Origin: Bacteroidota bacterium | GTDB taxonomy: Bacteria > Bacteroidota > Bacteroidia > Chitinophagales > Saprospiraceae | Length of the DNA stretch: 64,000 bases | Direction: 5' to 3' | Assembly (NCBI GenBank): GCA_029567325.1 | Contig: JAKQLF010000155.1 | Span: 62,001 to 126,000, forward strand | Shown here: positions 32,891-41,497 of the stretch, in pieces | Position numbering within the stretch: the first letter of the stretch is position 1 | How the letters are laid out: every line of letters starts with the position of its first letter | The notes under the pieces: generated by a model | Seen by the model: the letters and a program-made list of their open reading frames with translations, nothing else | Database searches by the model: none | Told to the model about the DNA's origin: nothing | Program-made: the position numbers and the translations under genes

Positions 32891-33553
32891 ATGAAAAAGA
32901 AAATTACAAAGCCGATACAAAACAAGAAACGTAAAGTGACAACAAAAAGTAGCATTAAGGATGACTTTTCGTGGCAAAAGATTGTCTTTTCCCTATTTGC
33001 AATTGCTATTTTAATTTTTGCATCTTCCTCAAAAATCTCTAAATACAATAAACACCGTAGTGCCGAAGACCAAATTGCTTTGCAATACATAGAACAATAT
33101 AAAGATTTGGCGATTCTAGAAATGCACCGCAGTGGTATTCCTGCAAGCATCACACTTGCTCAAGGGCTACATGAATCCAATAGCGGCCTGAGTTCGTTGG
33201 CTACCTCAGCCAATAATCATTTTGGCATCAAATGTAAAAGTTACTGGGTTGGGAAAACATTTTACCACAAGGATGATGACTTCAAAAATGGTAAATTGAT
33301 TGAATCTTGTTTCAGAGCGTATGAGTCAGCGGTACAATCCTATGTAGATCATAGCAACTTCCTGATGGGCAATAAATTGTACTCAAGCCTTTTTGAATAC
33401 GATCACGCTGACTATGAATCTTGGGCTTATGGATTAAAACGTTGTGGATATGCAACAGACGCCAAGTACGCTCAAAAACTCATCGACAAAATTGAAGATT
33501 ACGAATTGTATATCTATGATTTTGAGGAAAATCCACTCGAAGTTTTAAAATAA
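32891..33553 (+). CDS. membrane-anchored glucosaminidase (GH73-type)
   Basis: 220 residues: Lys-rich cytoplasmic tail, one membrane helix (about 33-50, IVFSLFAIAILIFASSS), then a glucosaminidase domain. SITLAQGLHESNSGLSSLAT places the catalytic Glu near residue 95, and NNHFGIKCKSYW, ESCFRAYESAVQSYVDHSNF and LKRCGYATDAKYAQKLI are the standard family blocks. It cleaves peptidoglycan glycan strands in the periplasm. The ATG at 32891 opens directly before the Lys-rich segment. Confidence 0.9.
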   Translation: MKKKITKPIQNKKRKVTTKSSIKDDFSWQKIVFSLFAIAILIFASSSKISKYNKHRSAEDQIALQYIEQYKDLAILEMHRSGIPASITLAQGLHESNSGLSSLATSANNHFGIKCKSYWVGKTFYHKDDDFKNGKLIESCFRAYESAVQSYVDHSNFLMGNKLYSSLFEYDHADYESWAYGLKRCGYATDAKYAQKLIDKIEDYELYIYDFEENPLEVLK

Positions 33554-33651
33554 ACGCACTACCTTTATTTCATTTCATCGTCCATTTATCCTTGTTTTGG
33601 ATATCCCTTTTTCAAACTGATCAGAAAAGCATTAATATTTTCTAAAAATCT

Positions 33652-33666
33652 TGCAACAATGTTGCA
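33652..33666. promoter_or_regulatory. 15-bp operator-like palindrome before the MerC gene
   Basis: TGCAACAATGTTGCA is a perfect 7-1-7 inverted repeat. It covers the -33 region of the adjacent promoter (TTG at 33662-33664). A further half-site TGCAACA at 33690-33696 overlaps the MerC start codon. The form resembles metal-repressor (Fur/Zur family) sites; the regulator is not in the window. Confidence 0.7.
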
Positions 33667-33683
33667 CTAATGAATGTTTGTTA

Positions 33684-33691
33684 TATTTTTG
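33684..33691 (+). promoter_or_regulatory. -7 element (TATTTTTG) of the MerC gene
   Basis: Matches TAnnTTTG, with GTTG 19 bases upstream inside the palindrome. It ends four bases before the ATG at 33696, implying a leaderless or nearly leaderless mRNA. Confidence 0.6.
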
Positions 33692-33695
33692 CAAC

Positions 33696-34085
33696 ATGAT
33701 TTCAAAAACAATATCATACTTTCAGAAACTAAGGGCAGATTACTTAGGAATGTTTGCCTCTCTGCTTTGTGCTTTGCATTGCTCTGCTTTACCAATTTTC
33801 ATTTCTTTGGGTTTTGTTTCTGGAGCTGGCCACAGCCACAATCATGATGTAGACATGTTTTTGGCTATTTCAGGTTTATTTATTGCGGGCTATGCCTTAG
33901 TGAAAGATTTTCCAAACCATAAATCCTTGTTGCCTCTTAGTATTGCGACTTTTGGATTTGTCCTTTTATTTCTTGGCATTTTAGTTTTCCATTTTACCAT
34001 CATTAATGTTGTAGGTGGATTGATGATCGCTTTCGCTCATGTAGTCAATCTCAGATTATCTAGAGCAATATTGGTTAATCCCTAG
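33696..34085 (+). CDS. MerC-domain membrane protein
   Basis: 129 residues from ATG 33696; an in-frame upstream TTG at 33651 would translate the operator and promoter and is unlikely. Four membrane helices. The first holds the MerC signature DYLGMFASLLCALHCSALPI with the Cys-x2-His-Cys cluster thought to bind metal, followed by a His-rich loop GHSHNHDVD. MerC proteins move mercury in resistance operons, but Bacteroidota homologues without other mer genes often sit beside Fur-family genes. Zinc or iron handling is therefore more likely here, by inference. Confidence 0.8.
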   Translation: MISKTISYFQKLRADYLGMFASLLCALHCSALPIFISLGFVSGAGHSHNHDVDMFLAISGLFIAGYALVKDFPNHKSLLPLSIATFGFVLLFLGILVFHFTIINVVGGLMIAFAHVVNLRLSRAILVNP

Positions 34086-34561
34086 GTTTCGTTCTTTTCA
34101 TTTCAATTTTTCAGTGTAATCATTAAGGATAACCACCCAGATATTTTATTTTTTATCCTTTTTGCGAAATTATTACATAGGCATATCTATAATTTTAAAA
34201 TATCATTTTCAAAGCGGCTTTATTTCTTGTTCTCACTATTTTTCTTTTGCGAATCAATTAGTAACAGTAACATAACATAAGAAACAAACGAATTCTTAAA
34301 AATCTAATTTGGGAAACACCCTTAAAAACCATATATAGTCATTTTTAAAATACCATCCTTTTTTAAGCTAGAATATGTATGGTTGTTATGTTCTAATAAA
34401 TCTATGTCATATTTTTTATCAAATCCATCAACTTTTAAGCAACATTTTTGGAGTTTATTAATCATAACCGAACAAAATGAATTTCCTTTGGTATGAATTC
34501 TATATTTGAATTATTTGACAGGAAAATCTTGTTTCAGCATCATTGAAAATAAATAAAAACG
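34086..34561. other. 476-bp AT-rich intergenic region
   Basis: No frame with coding character, no tRNA and no strong hairpin were seen. The right end must hold the promoter of the HupE/UreJ-like gene, but no clean TTTG/TAnnTTTG pair stood out. Confidence 0.5.
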
Positions 34562-35134
34562 ATGTTTAATACTTATTTGGAACTTGGCATCAATCACATC
34601 CTAGACATAGAAGGATACGATCACATTTTATTTATCATTGCCTTGTGTGCAGTTTTTGGAATTAAAGATTGGAAAAAAATTTTAATCCTTGCTACTGCTT
34701 TTACAATTGGCCATTCTATTACCTTGGCGATGGCAGCGTTGGATATGGTCAAATTTCCAGCAAAAGTGATAGAGGTTTTAATACCAGTCACAATCATCAT
34801 CACCGCAATTACCAACATTCTCAGATCTTCCAGAAAGGAAGGTGAAGATTTCCCTAAGTGGAATTATTATTTGCCGCTCTTTTTTGGCCTTATACACGGA
34901 TTGGGTTTTTCCACTTTTTTTAGAGCACTCATGGGCAAATCTTCTGAAGTTATATTGCCTCTTTTTGCTTTCAATGTCGGAGTAGAGTTGGGCCAGATTG
35001 TCATCATTGCCATAACTATGGTGCTTTCATTTCTATTGGTAAATCTTGCGGGTTTAAAAAGAAACTATTGGAATTTGGCAGTTTCTATTTTGGCAATTGT
35101 AGTTTCCTGTTATTTAATTTATGAAAAGATTTAA
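34562..35134 (+). CDS. HupE/UreJ-type membrane protein
   Basis: 190 residues with about six membrane helices. The family signature INHILDIEGYDHILFIIAL (Asp-His in the first helix) and AFTIGHSITLAMAAL are clear, as is FGLIHGLGFSTFF with its His. HupE/UreJ proteins are metal transporters linked to nickel or cobalt uptake in some bacteria, and this shorter version is common in Bacteroidota next to DUF6702 proteins. No urease or hydrogenase is nearby. Zinc, nickel or another divalent metal is a guess from the family. Confidence 0.82.
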   Translation: MFNTYLELGINHILDIEGYDHILFIIALCAVFGIKDWKKILILATAFTIGHSITLAMAALDMVKFPAKVIEVLIPVTIIITAITNILRSSRKEGEDFPKWNYYLPLFFGLIHGLGFSTFFRALMGKSSEVILPLFAFNVGVELGQIVIIAITMVLSFLLVNLAGLKRNYWNLAVSILAIVVSCYLIYEKI

Positions 35135-35255
35135 GCTAAGATAAAGTTATAAATCAGACAAAAAGAACTAAAGCTTTTGACTCTGCGTTTTGAAAGGAAG
35201 TCTGAGATTGATAATGTCATATTGAGTCTTGGTCTATAAACACAAATAAACAATC

Positions 35256-35720
35256 ATGTTGAATCTGCTTTTTTTTATGGCTTTTACTTACGTACACCCC
35301 ATACATGTGTCCGTTTGTGACGTTATTCAAAAAAATGATAAAGTAGAATTTACCTTCAAAATATTCTTTGATGATTTACAAACTTCAATGGGTTTGACAC
35401 CAGGTGAAGAGCTCCCTTCAAAGTATTCTGGCTCCGATCAACTCATCAATGACTTCATTCTCAAAAATGTTAAGGTGGTTGTAAATGGTAAGGTAGCTAA
35501 ATTAAAATATAAGGAAAGTTACAGCGCACCACCAGCAATCTGGACGGAAATGGAACTAGAAGGTGTGCAAGCTGGAGATATAAAAACCATGGAAATATTT
35601 AATGACATCATGGTATCACTCTACCGTGACCAAACCAACATCATCAATGTTGCAATAAAAAATACAAAGAAAAATTTCTCCTTGGGTAAAAATGATCGTT
35701 CTGCTAAGTTGGTGTTTTGA
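35256..35720 (+). CDS. DUF6702 family secreted protein
   Basis: 154 residues. A short hydrophobic start (LNLLFFMAFTYVHPIHVSVC) leads into a beta-rich domain with EFTFKIFFDDLQTSMG and SLYRDQTNIINVAIKNTKKN near the end, the recognisable DUF6702 pattern. Homologues lie beside HupE/UreJ-like proteins and M1 peptidases in many Bacteroidota. The function is unknown, but the fixed neighbourhood suggests a shared metal- or envelope-related task. Confidence 0.8.
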   Translation: MLNLLFFMAFTYVHPIHVSVCDVIQKNDKVEFTFKIFFDDLQTSMGLTPGEELPSKYSGSDQLINDFILKNVKVVVNGKVAKLKYKESYSAPPAIWTEMELEGVQAGDIKTMEIFNDIMVSLYRDQTNIINVAIKNTKKNFSLGKNDRSAKLVF

Positions 35721-35805
35721 CCACTTTTCTAACTTTTGGAGCTCTGTCCGCATAAATTAACCGTTTTTTATACTTTTTTATGATCCATGTCTAGGTTCTA
35801 AATCG

Positions 35806-35813
35806 TAATTTTG
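35806..35813 (+). promoter_or_regulatory. -7 element (TAATTTTG) of mtaB
   Basis: Matches TAnnTTTG and ends eight bases before the ATG at 35822, so the 5' leader would be only a few bases. Confidence 0.55.
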
Positions 35814-35821
35814 CGCCCAAT

Positions 35822-37165
35822 ATGGCAACACCTTACACAGTCGCTTTTCATACATTGGGTTGTAAGCTCAATTTTTCAGAAACATCTTCCATCAGAAGAC
35901 AGTTTGAAGACCATGGTTTTCAAACCATTGATTTTGAGGAAGGTGCAGATATTTATGTACTCAATACTTGTTCTGTCACTGATTTTGCAGATAAAAAGTG
36001 TCGGTACGAAGTTCGTCGAGCACTAAAGTATTCTCCAGATGCTCGTGTCATAGTTGTTGGTTGTTATGCCCAGTTGAAGCCAGAAGAAATTGCCGATATT
36101 CCTGGAGTTGACTTAGTGCTTGGGGCGGCTGAAAAGTTTAACATCGTTTCATACATAGATGAACTGGCAAAGGCTCCTGGAAAAGGCATGGTCAAAGCGG
36201 GTGCTATCTCTACCGTCAATCATTTTGTGGATTCTTTTTCATTTGGTGATCGTACCAGATCTTTTCTCAAAGTTCAAGATGGCTGCGATTATAAATGTAC
36301 TTTTTGCACCATTCCCCAAGCCCGAGGAAAAAGCCGAAGCGATACAGTCGAAAACGTTTTGCTCAATGTTGCCAAGATTGCAGAAGCAGGTGTGAAAGAA
36401 ATTGTGCTCACGGGTGTAAATCTGGGCGATTTTGGAAATGGAACAGAAGTAATCGAAGGTACTAAGCCCAAAAAAGAGGCATTGTTTTTTGACTTAGTAA
36501 AGGAATTGGATAAATCTGCGGGTATAGAGAGATTTAGAATTTCATCTATAGAACCAAATTTGTTGACAGACGAGATTATTGAATTTGTTGCCCAATCTCG
36601 AGTTTTTGTACCACATTTCCACATTCCATTGCAGAGTGGTTCAGATAAAATCCTGAAACTCATGCGAAGGCGATATACGAGAGATTTATATAAAGCCAGA
36701 ATCGAAAAAATCAAATCGGTAATTCCTCATTGTTGTATAGGTGTGGATGTTATTGTAGGTTTTCCGGGAGAAAGTGAAGCAGATTTTATGGAGACCTATG
36801 ATTTTATCAATGGTCTTGACGTCTCCTATTTACACGTTTTTACCTATTCTGAACGTGCCAATACTTTAGCTGTGGAGTTGGAGGGAACGGTTGACATGAG
36901 CGTGAGAAGAAATAGGAATGAGCGCTTGCGTATCCTATCAGAAAAGAAAAGAGCTCATTTTTATCAACAGTTTGAAGGAGATATCAGACCTGTCTTATTT
37001 GAACATTCCAAAGAAGCAAACTGCATGAGTGGTTATACTGATAATTATATCAAAGTCAATTTACCATTGCAAGAGTCATTGATCAATCAAATAGAAGAAG
37101 TGAAAATTGGTCAATTCTTGGGTGGTGAATCGGTCAATGCCACGCTTACTGCCGTACTAGTTTGA
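35822..37165 (+). CDS. mtaB: tRNA t6A37 methylthiotransferase MtaB
   Basis: 447 residues, radical-SAM enzyme adding a methylthio group to t6A at position 37 of tRNAs reading ANN codons. The N-terminal UPF0004 domain has three cysteines (TLGCKLNFSET, LNTCSVTDFAD, VVGCYAQLKP). The radical-SAM cluster motif is DGCDYKCTFCTIPQARGKSR (CxxxCxxC, near 156). The HIPLQSGSDKILKLMRRRY and DVIVGFPGE segments are typical, and a C-terminal TRAM-like domain follows. Cys spacing and the TLGCKLN start mark it as MtaB rather than MiaB or RimO. Confidence 0.94.
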   Translation: MATPYTVAFHTLGCKLNFSETSSIRRQFEDHGFQTIDFEEGADIYVLNTCSVTDFADKKCRYEVRRALKYSPDARVIVVGCYAQLKPEEIADIPGVDLVLGAAEKFNIVSYIDELAKAPGKGMVKAGAISTVNHFVDSFSFGDRTRSFLKVQDGCDYKCTFCTIPQARGKSRSDTVENVLLNVAKIAEAGVKEIVLTGVNLGDFGNGTEVIEGTKPKKEALFFDLVKELDKSAGIERFRISSIEPNLLTDEIIEFVAQSRVFVPHFHIPLQSGSDKILKLMRRRYTRDLYKARIEKIKSVIPHCCIGVDVIVGFPGESEADFMETYDFINGLDVSYLHVFTYSERANTLAVELEGTVDMSVRRNRNERLRILSEKKRAHFYQQFEGDIRPVLFEHSKEANCMSGYTDNYIKVNLPLQESLINQIEEVKIGQFLGGESVNATLTAVLV

Positions 37166-38104
37166 TTTAATCTTGCGTAAAGCTTCAATTTCAAGCTCCA
37201 ATTTTTCAATATTTTGCTGGTGTTTTTGGTTTTTAATTGGATCACTTCCCATCATTCTGTGATTTTTCATTTGAACTAAATTTTCATACTTTTTGGCAAT
37301 TTCAAGCGTCTTTTTTGTGAAATAAACCGTCGTAAATTTTTCCCAGATATAGTTAATCGCAAAACTTGAAGGATGCAAAAGGTCATTGGCATAAAATCGA
37401 TAATCACGCAGGTCATCCATCATCAATTCATATGCAGGAAAATAGAAAACATTGGGCTGGGTCAATTGGTGAATTGACTCAATCAAAATGGCTTTGCTTC
37501 TAGCGTTTTCAATGATTCCATCCTTGATATGCCTTACTGGACTCACCGTAAAAATAATTTTAATGTCTGGATAAATCAAGGTAAGTTGATCTACAGTTTC
37601 CTTCATGCATTTTTTATTCTCTTCTACCGACAGTAATTTTTTGGTAAAGAGTTGTTGGGGCATTTTATGGCAATTTGCAACAATATTGTTAGTGGCCACA
37701 TGTTCGTAAACCCATGAAGTACCTAACGACACAAAACAATGAGTCAATGGCTTTGGGTCAGCACGAAAATGTGAAATAACTTCTTCCAATTGTTTCATGA
37801 CCATTTCTTCTTGAGAATGATTAAAAGTGGAATGGGCATCAAAGTGGAAGGCATAGTCCTCCGCGCTATTGCGACCTAACAATATATTGGAAAACATTTG
37901 CCTTTTCAGTAAGGTGGAAATTTGAACGTTGATGGAATGGCTATTGAATACCGTGCCAAAGGGATTTACCTGTACATTTAAACCGGCTGCTTGTAATTGT
38001 GCACCAATATTATCTGAAAAACAGGACCCGATCATCAATATTCTTGACTGATGATTTATGTCAACCTCTGACTTAGTAACTTTCAACTCTGTTCTGAAAT
38101 CCAT
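37157..38104 (-). CDS. GSCFA family protein
   Basis: 315 residues. The name-giving motif appears as ILMIGSCFSDNIGAQLQAAG (near 27), followed by VNPFGTVFNSHSI and FVSLGTSWVYEH. The family is an SGNH/GDSL-like esterase fold, in which the Ser of G-S-C and the late Asp-x2-His (YANDLLHPSSFAI, near 245) would be catalytic. The substrate is unknown; a link to polysaccharide or peptidoglycan acetyl groups is speculation. Its 3' end overlaps that of mtaB by nine bases, tail to tail. Confidence 0.87.
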   Translation of the reverse strand: MDFRTELKVTKSEVDINHQSRILMIGSCFSDNIGAQLQAAGLNVQVNPFGTVFNSHSINVQISTLLKRQMFSNILLGRNSAEDYAFHFDAHSTFNHSQEEMVMKQLEEVISHFRADPKPLTHCFVSLGTSWVYEHVATNNIVANCHKMPQQLFTKKLLSVEENKKCMKETVDQLTLIYPDIKIIFTVSPVRHIKDGIIENARSKAILIESIHQLTQPNVFYFPAYELMMDDLRDYRFYANDLLHPSSFAINYIWEKFTTVYFTKKTLEIAKKYENLVQMKNHRMMGSDPIKNQKHQQNIEKLELEIEALRKIKSN

Positions 38105-38218
38105 GATGCATCAAACTGGGTAGTTCACAAATATAATGCCTTTACAGACCTAGGCTTTAGAATTGTTGGTGAATAAATCTTATTTTAGCACGTTCAAAGC
38201 AAGAACCAAGGAGCTAGG

Positions 38219-39526
38219 ATGTCTTTCATCAAAAATTTATTTTCCAAAGAAGAAATTTTCCACCTTCCGGAACTGCGTTTTGGTAGATTCAGTGATCACC
38301 ATAGCACAGAAATAAAATCGCATCTTTGGGATGAGGCAGTACTTCATTTTGAAAAAAAAGCATATATCAAAAGCTATGCTTGTATGCTTGAATATCTTTG
38401 TATTGAGAAAGAAAACAATGTAAAATTTACTGAAAAATTAAATCTCAGGCTCAAGTTTGAAATCATTCATGGTTCCAAGGTCATCTCGGGCATTGCCAAT
38501 CAAGATGGTTTTTACGCATCCGCAAAACTGGTGAAACTGACGCAATATGATGAGCAACTTTTTGAGTCACTTCTAAAAGAAAATTATCATCTTAGGTATA
38601 CAAAGTTTGCCCTTGATGAGGAAGACCACCTCATTCTTATTTTTTTTACGGCACACGTCAATGCCAGCCCACAATTTTTGTATCGGGGCCTGAGAGAACT
38701 TGCACTACTAAGTGATACAAGAGACGACATCATCATCGCCGATTATGATTTTGCAATTCCTGTCAATATGGAAGTAATTCGCAAAGCATCCAAAGTAGAG
38801 CTGGATTTAAAGTTCAATTACTTCAACGACATCCTTCAAGAGGTAAAAAATATTTTTGACGTTGAAAAATTATCTAAAAAAGACCACCCTGGCATTTATG
38901 CTTATGTCTTACTAGCCGCAGTTTTCAAGCTAGATTATTTAGTTAAGCCAGAAGGGAAAATCCTGGAGACCATTATAGAAGTACATCGTATTTTTTATCA
39001 CACCCCATTCCTCATTGATAAAAAAATTGAGTTGATGTATCAGCAATTTCTGCGATTGACAGATTACGACCGTAAAAGATTTGAGATTGAAATTTATGAT
39101 ACTATTTCTACCTTTGGCATACTCCAGCATTGCAACAGGGAAAAAATCATAGACATATTATACGGTGAATTGCATCAAGCTGAGTGGTATATAACAAATG
39201 GCTATCCTGAACAGGCAAAGGCCATTACAGATTATGCTGTAGGATATTTATTGTACTCTTTTGAAATTTCCGAAGAATTCAGACCCTGGTTGCACCTTTA
39301 TTATGAAATCACTGAGCATCGATTTTTCTCCAAAATGGGATTTAAATTCAAATCATCTGATGGAGTTTCGTTGAAGAAAAAAACCATATTAAAGCGTATC
39401 GATGAAATAAAAAATACATTGCCCAAAACAGAAAATGAATTTCAAAAGTCGGTAAACCTGAAATATGAAAGTGTAGAAGAATTTGCATTTTCTTACCTTT
39501 CGTGTATTGTAAAAAATAAGAAATGA
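38219..39526 (+). CDS. uncharacterised protein with a YbjN/secretion-chaperone-like domain
   Basis: 435 residues, no signal or membrane helix. Around residues 75-175 the run ANQDGFYASAKLVKLTQYDE, LLKENYHLRYTKFALDEEDH and FLYRGLRELALLSDTRDDII matches the alpha-beta pattern of YbjN/type III chaperone-like domains. The rest is mostly helical with no known motif. It was not recognised as a named family. The stop overlaps the start of the next gene (ATGA), whose product has the same kind of fold, so the two proteins probably act together. An AAGGAG site precedes the ATG. Confidence 0.7.
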   Translation: MSFIKNLFSKEEIFHLPELRFGRFSDHHSTEIKSHLWDEAVLHFEKKAYIKSYACMLEYLCIEKENNVKFTEKLNLRLKFEIIHGSKVISGIANQDGFYASAKLVKLTQYDEQLFESLLKENYHLRYTKFALDEEDHLILIFFTAHVNASPQFLYRGLRELALLSDTRDDIIIADYDFAIPVNMEVIRKASKVELDLKFNYFNDILQEVKNIFDVEKLSKKDHPGIYAYVLLAAVFKLDYLVKPEGKILETIIEVHRIFYHTPFLIDKKIELMYQQFLRLTDYDRKRFEIEIYDTISTFGILQHCNREKIIDILYGELHQAEWYITNGYPEQAKAITDYAVGYLLYSFEISEEFRPWLHLYYEITEHRFFSKMGFKFKSSDGVSLKKKTILKRIDEIKNTLPKTENEFQKSVNLKYESVEEFAFSYLSCIVKNKK

Positions 39527-39975
39527 CCCCAAGCAAAACGGACAATACACAACAAAACACTTATGCAAGTTCAATTATAGAAGTAATTGAGAAGACATTG
39601 AGTTTGCTGCATTATGATGCCGAAAAATGTAAAAAGGCCCACAATGTTTGGGAATTATCCCATGAAAGTGCCACCATCGAAATTGTTTTTCATAGAAAGA
39701 AAGGCATCATCTACGGAGATGCATTTTTGGCGGCACTGCCTACGAAAGACAGAAAATTACTTTACGAATATCTACTTAGGCAAAACCTTCATGTCCAAGG
39801 ACTTACAATGAGTATCAGAGATAATAAAATTCTGATTTCATTCATGACAACAGACCAAGATTTATCTGTAGACCACTTGAAAAAATTGATTTCCAAACTA
39901 TTGATAGAGGCCAATAAGTTTGATAATATATTGGTTGAACAATATGGAGCTTTTTGGCCCGACCAAAAACAGTAG
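39523..39975 (+). CDS. uncharacterised small YbjN-like protein
   Basis: 150 residues, cytoplasmic. SIIEVIEKTLSLLHYDAEKC, TIEIVFHRKKGIIYGDAFLA, YEYLLRQNLHVQGLTMSIRD and HLKKLISKLLIEANKFDNIL give the alternating strands and helices of a YbjN/secretion-chaperone-like fold. The start overlaps the upstream stop by four bases, indicating coupled translation. YbjN-type proteins bind partners rather than catalyse reactions. The client is unknown and the family call is tentative. Confidence 0.65.
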   Translation: MTPSKTDNTQQNTYASSIIEVIEKTLSLLHYDAEKCKKAHNVWELSHESATIEIVFHRKKGIIYGDAFLAALPTKDRKLLYEYLLRQNLHVQGLTMSIRDNKILISFMTTDQDLSVDHLKKLISKLLIEANKFDNILVEQYGAFWPDQKQ

Positions 39976-40020
39976 AGTTTGACTCATTATTTCTATTATA
40001 ATATCACCATTTGAAAATGG

Positions 40021-40028
40021 TATCTTTG
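40021..40028 (+). promoter_or_regulatory. -7 element (TATCTTTG) of rlmD
   Basis: Matches TAnnTTTG, 30 bases before the ATG at 40059. The -33 region is not clear. Confidence 0.45.
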
Positions 40029-40058
40029 CGCATTTTTACGATAAATGCACTTTTTTAA

Positions 40059-41468
40059 ATGGCAAAGTTTAAAGCAAAGAAGGTAGAAAATATAGAAATC
40101 ACAGGCATTGCTGATCAAGGAATGTCCGTTGGTCGCACTCCAGAAGGAGAGGTGATTTTCGTATTTGGAGCAGTTCCCGGAGACATCGTTGACGTTGTCA
40201 TTTATAAAAAGCGCAAGAAAACAAAGATTGCCAAGGTGGAACATTTCAAAAAAATGTCTCCTCAAAGAGTTGATCCTTTTTGCAAACATTTTACAGAATG
40301 TGGTGGGTGTAAGTGGCAGAATCTCTCATATGAAGAACAACTGAGACAAAAACATACTACTGTTTCAGATGCAATGAAACGCATAGGTAAATTGGATAAC
40401 CTGGAAATTGCCCCTGTTCTTGGTTCTATGGACCAGAAGTATTACCGCAATAAGTTGGAATTTACTTTTTCTTCACAAAGGTGGTATACACAGGAAGAAA
40501 TTGACAATAGCGGTGAATTAGATAAAGAGCCGGCTCTGGGATTCCATATTGCTGGCTCATTTAGTAAAATACTTGACATAGAAGAGTGTTATTTGCAAAA
40601 TGATCTTTCCAATAAAATCAGAAATTTTATAAGATCATTCTGTATCGATCACCAACTCAACTTTTTCAATACCATCACACAGGAAGGATTTATGCGCACC
40701 ATGATTGTACGCAATACTCAGATGGGTGAATGGATGTTGATCATCGCGGTTACAAGGGATGATCAGAAAAAGATAAAGTTGCTTTGCAAATCCATCATGG
40801 AAGAGTTTCCATTCATAACTTCATTATATTATGTTGTAAATGGTAAGAAAAATGACTTTTTACTCGATCTAGATTTTCATCTCTACCATGGTAAACCTTA
40901 TATTGTTGAAAAACTTGGAGCTGTTTCATACAAGATTGGCCCTAAGTCATTCTTCCAAACAAACTCTATACAAGCAAAAACACTATTTGATACGGTTGTA
41001 AATTTTGCTGACTTCAAAGGAAATGATCACGTTTATGACTTGTATACAGGACTTGGAAGTATCGCACTTTATATTGCGCAACATGTCAAGTCAGTTTTAG
41101 GAATTGAGGAAATTGCGGCTGCTATTGACGACGCCAAAATAAATGCAGCATTCAATAAAATAGAAAACACTTCTTTTTATGCTGGTGATGTGAAAAATTT
41201 GCTCACGCCAGATTTCATTGCGAACCATCCAAGGCCAGACATCATCATCACCGATCCTCCAAGAGCAGGAATGCACCCAGACGTGGTTGAAACGCTCATC
41301 CAATTATCAGCCAAAAAAATTGTCTATGTAAGTTGTAATCCGGCAACTCAGGCCAGAGATTTGTTGCTTTTATCGCCTAAATACAAGGTTACCAAAATGC
41401 AGCCTGTCGACATGTTTCCACATACTCATCACATTGAAAACATCGCGCTTTTAGAACTTATTGACTAG
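40059..41468 (+). CDS. rlmD: 23S rRNA (uracil-C5)-methyltransferase, RlmD/RumA type
   Basis: 469 residues: N-terminal TRAM domain, an iron-sulfur site (PFCKHFTECGGCKWQNLSYE, near 75), then a SAM-dependent methyltransferase domain. GPKSFFQTNSIQAKTLF, YDLYTGLGSIALYIAQ (SAM site), ITDPPRAGMHPDVVE and VYVSCNPATQARDL with the nucleophilic Cys are all present, as is the late catalytic Glu in HHIENIALLEL. It methylates a uridine of 23S rRNA; RlmD, RlmCD and TrmA relatives cannot be fully separated by eye. Confidence 0.9.
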   Translation: MAKFKAKKVENIEITGIADQGMSVGRTPEGEVIFVFGAVPGDIVDVVIYKKRKKTKIAKVEHFKKMSPQRVDPFCKHFTECGGCKWQNLSYEEQLRQKHTTVSDAMKRIGKLDNLEIAPVLGSMDQKYYRNKLEFTFSSQRWYTQEEIDNSGELDKEPALGFHIAGSFSKILDIEECYLQNDLSNKIRNFIRSFCIDHQLNFFNTITQEGFMRTMIVRNTQMGEWMLIIAVTRDDQKKIKLLCKSIMEEFPFITSLYYVVNGKKNDFLLDLDFHLYHGKPYIVEKLGAVSYKIGPKSFFQTNSIQAKTLFDTVVNFADFKGNDHVYDLYTGLGSIALYIAQHVKSVLGIEEIAAAIDDAKINAAFNKIENTSFYAGDVKNLLTPDFIANHPRPDIIITDPPRAGMHPDVVETLIQLSAKKIVYVSCNPATQARDLLLLSPKYKVTKMQPVDMFPHTHHIENIALLELID

Positions 41469-41497
41469 ATATAGTAAACAGTAGCAACTTTTGCGTT

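Noticed and set aside
33696-34085. Mercury resistance operon
   Set aside because: A MerC-type protein alone, with no merA, merR, merT or merP in the window.
34562-35134. Urease or hydrogenase accessory locus
   Set aside because: The HupE/UreJ-like protein has no urease or hydrogenase genes around it.
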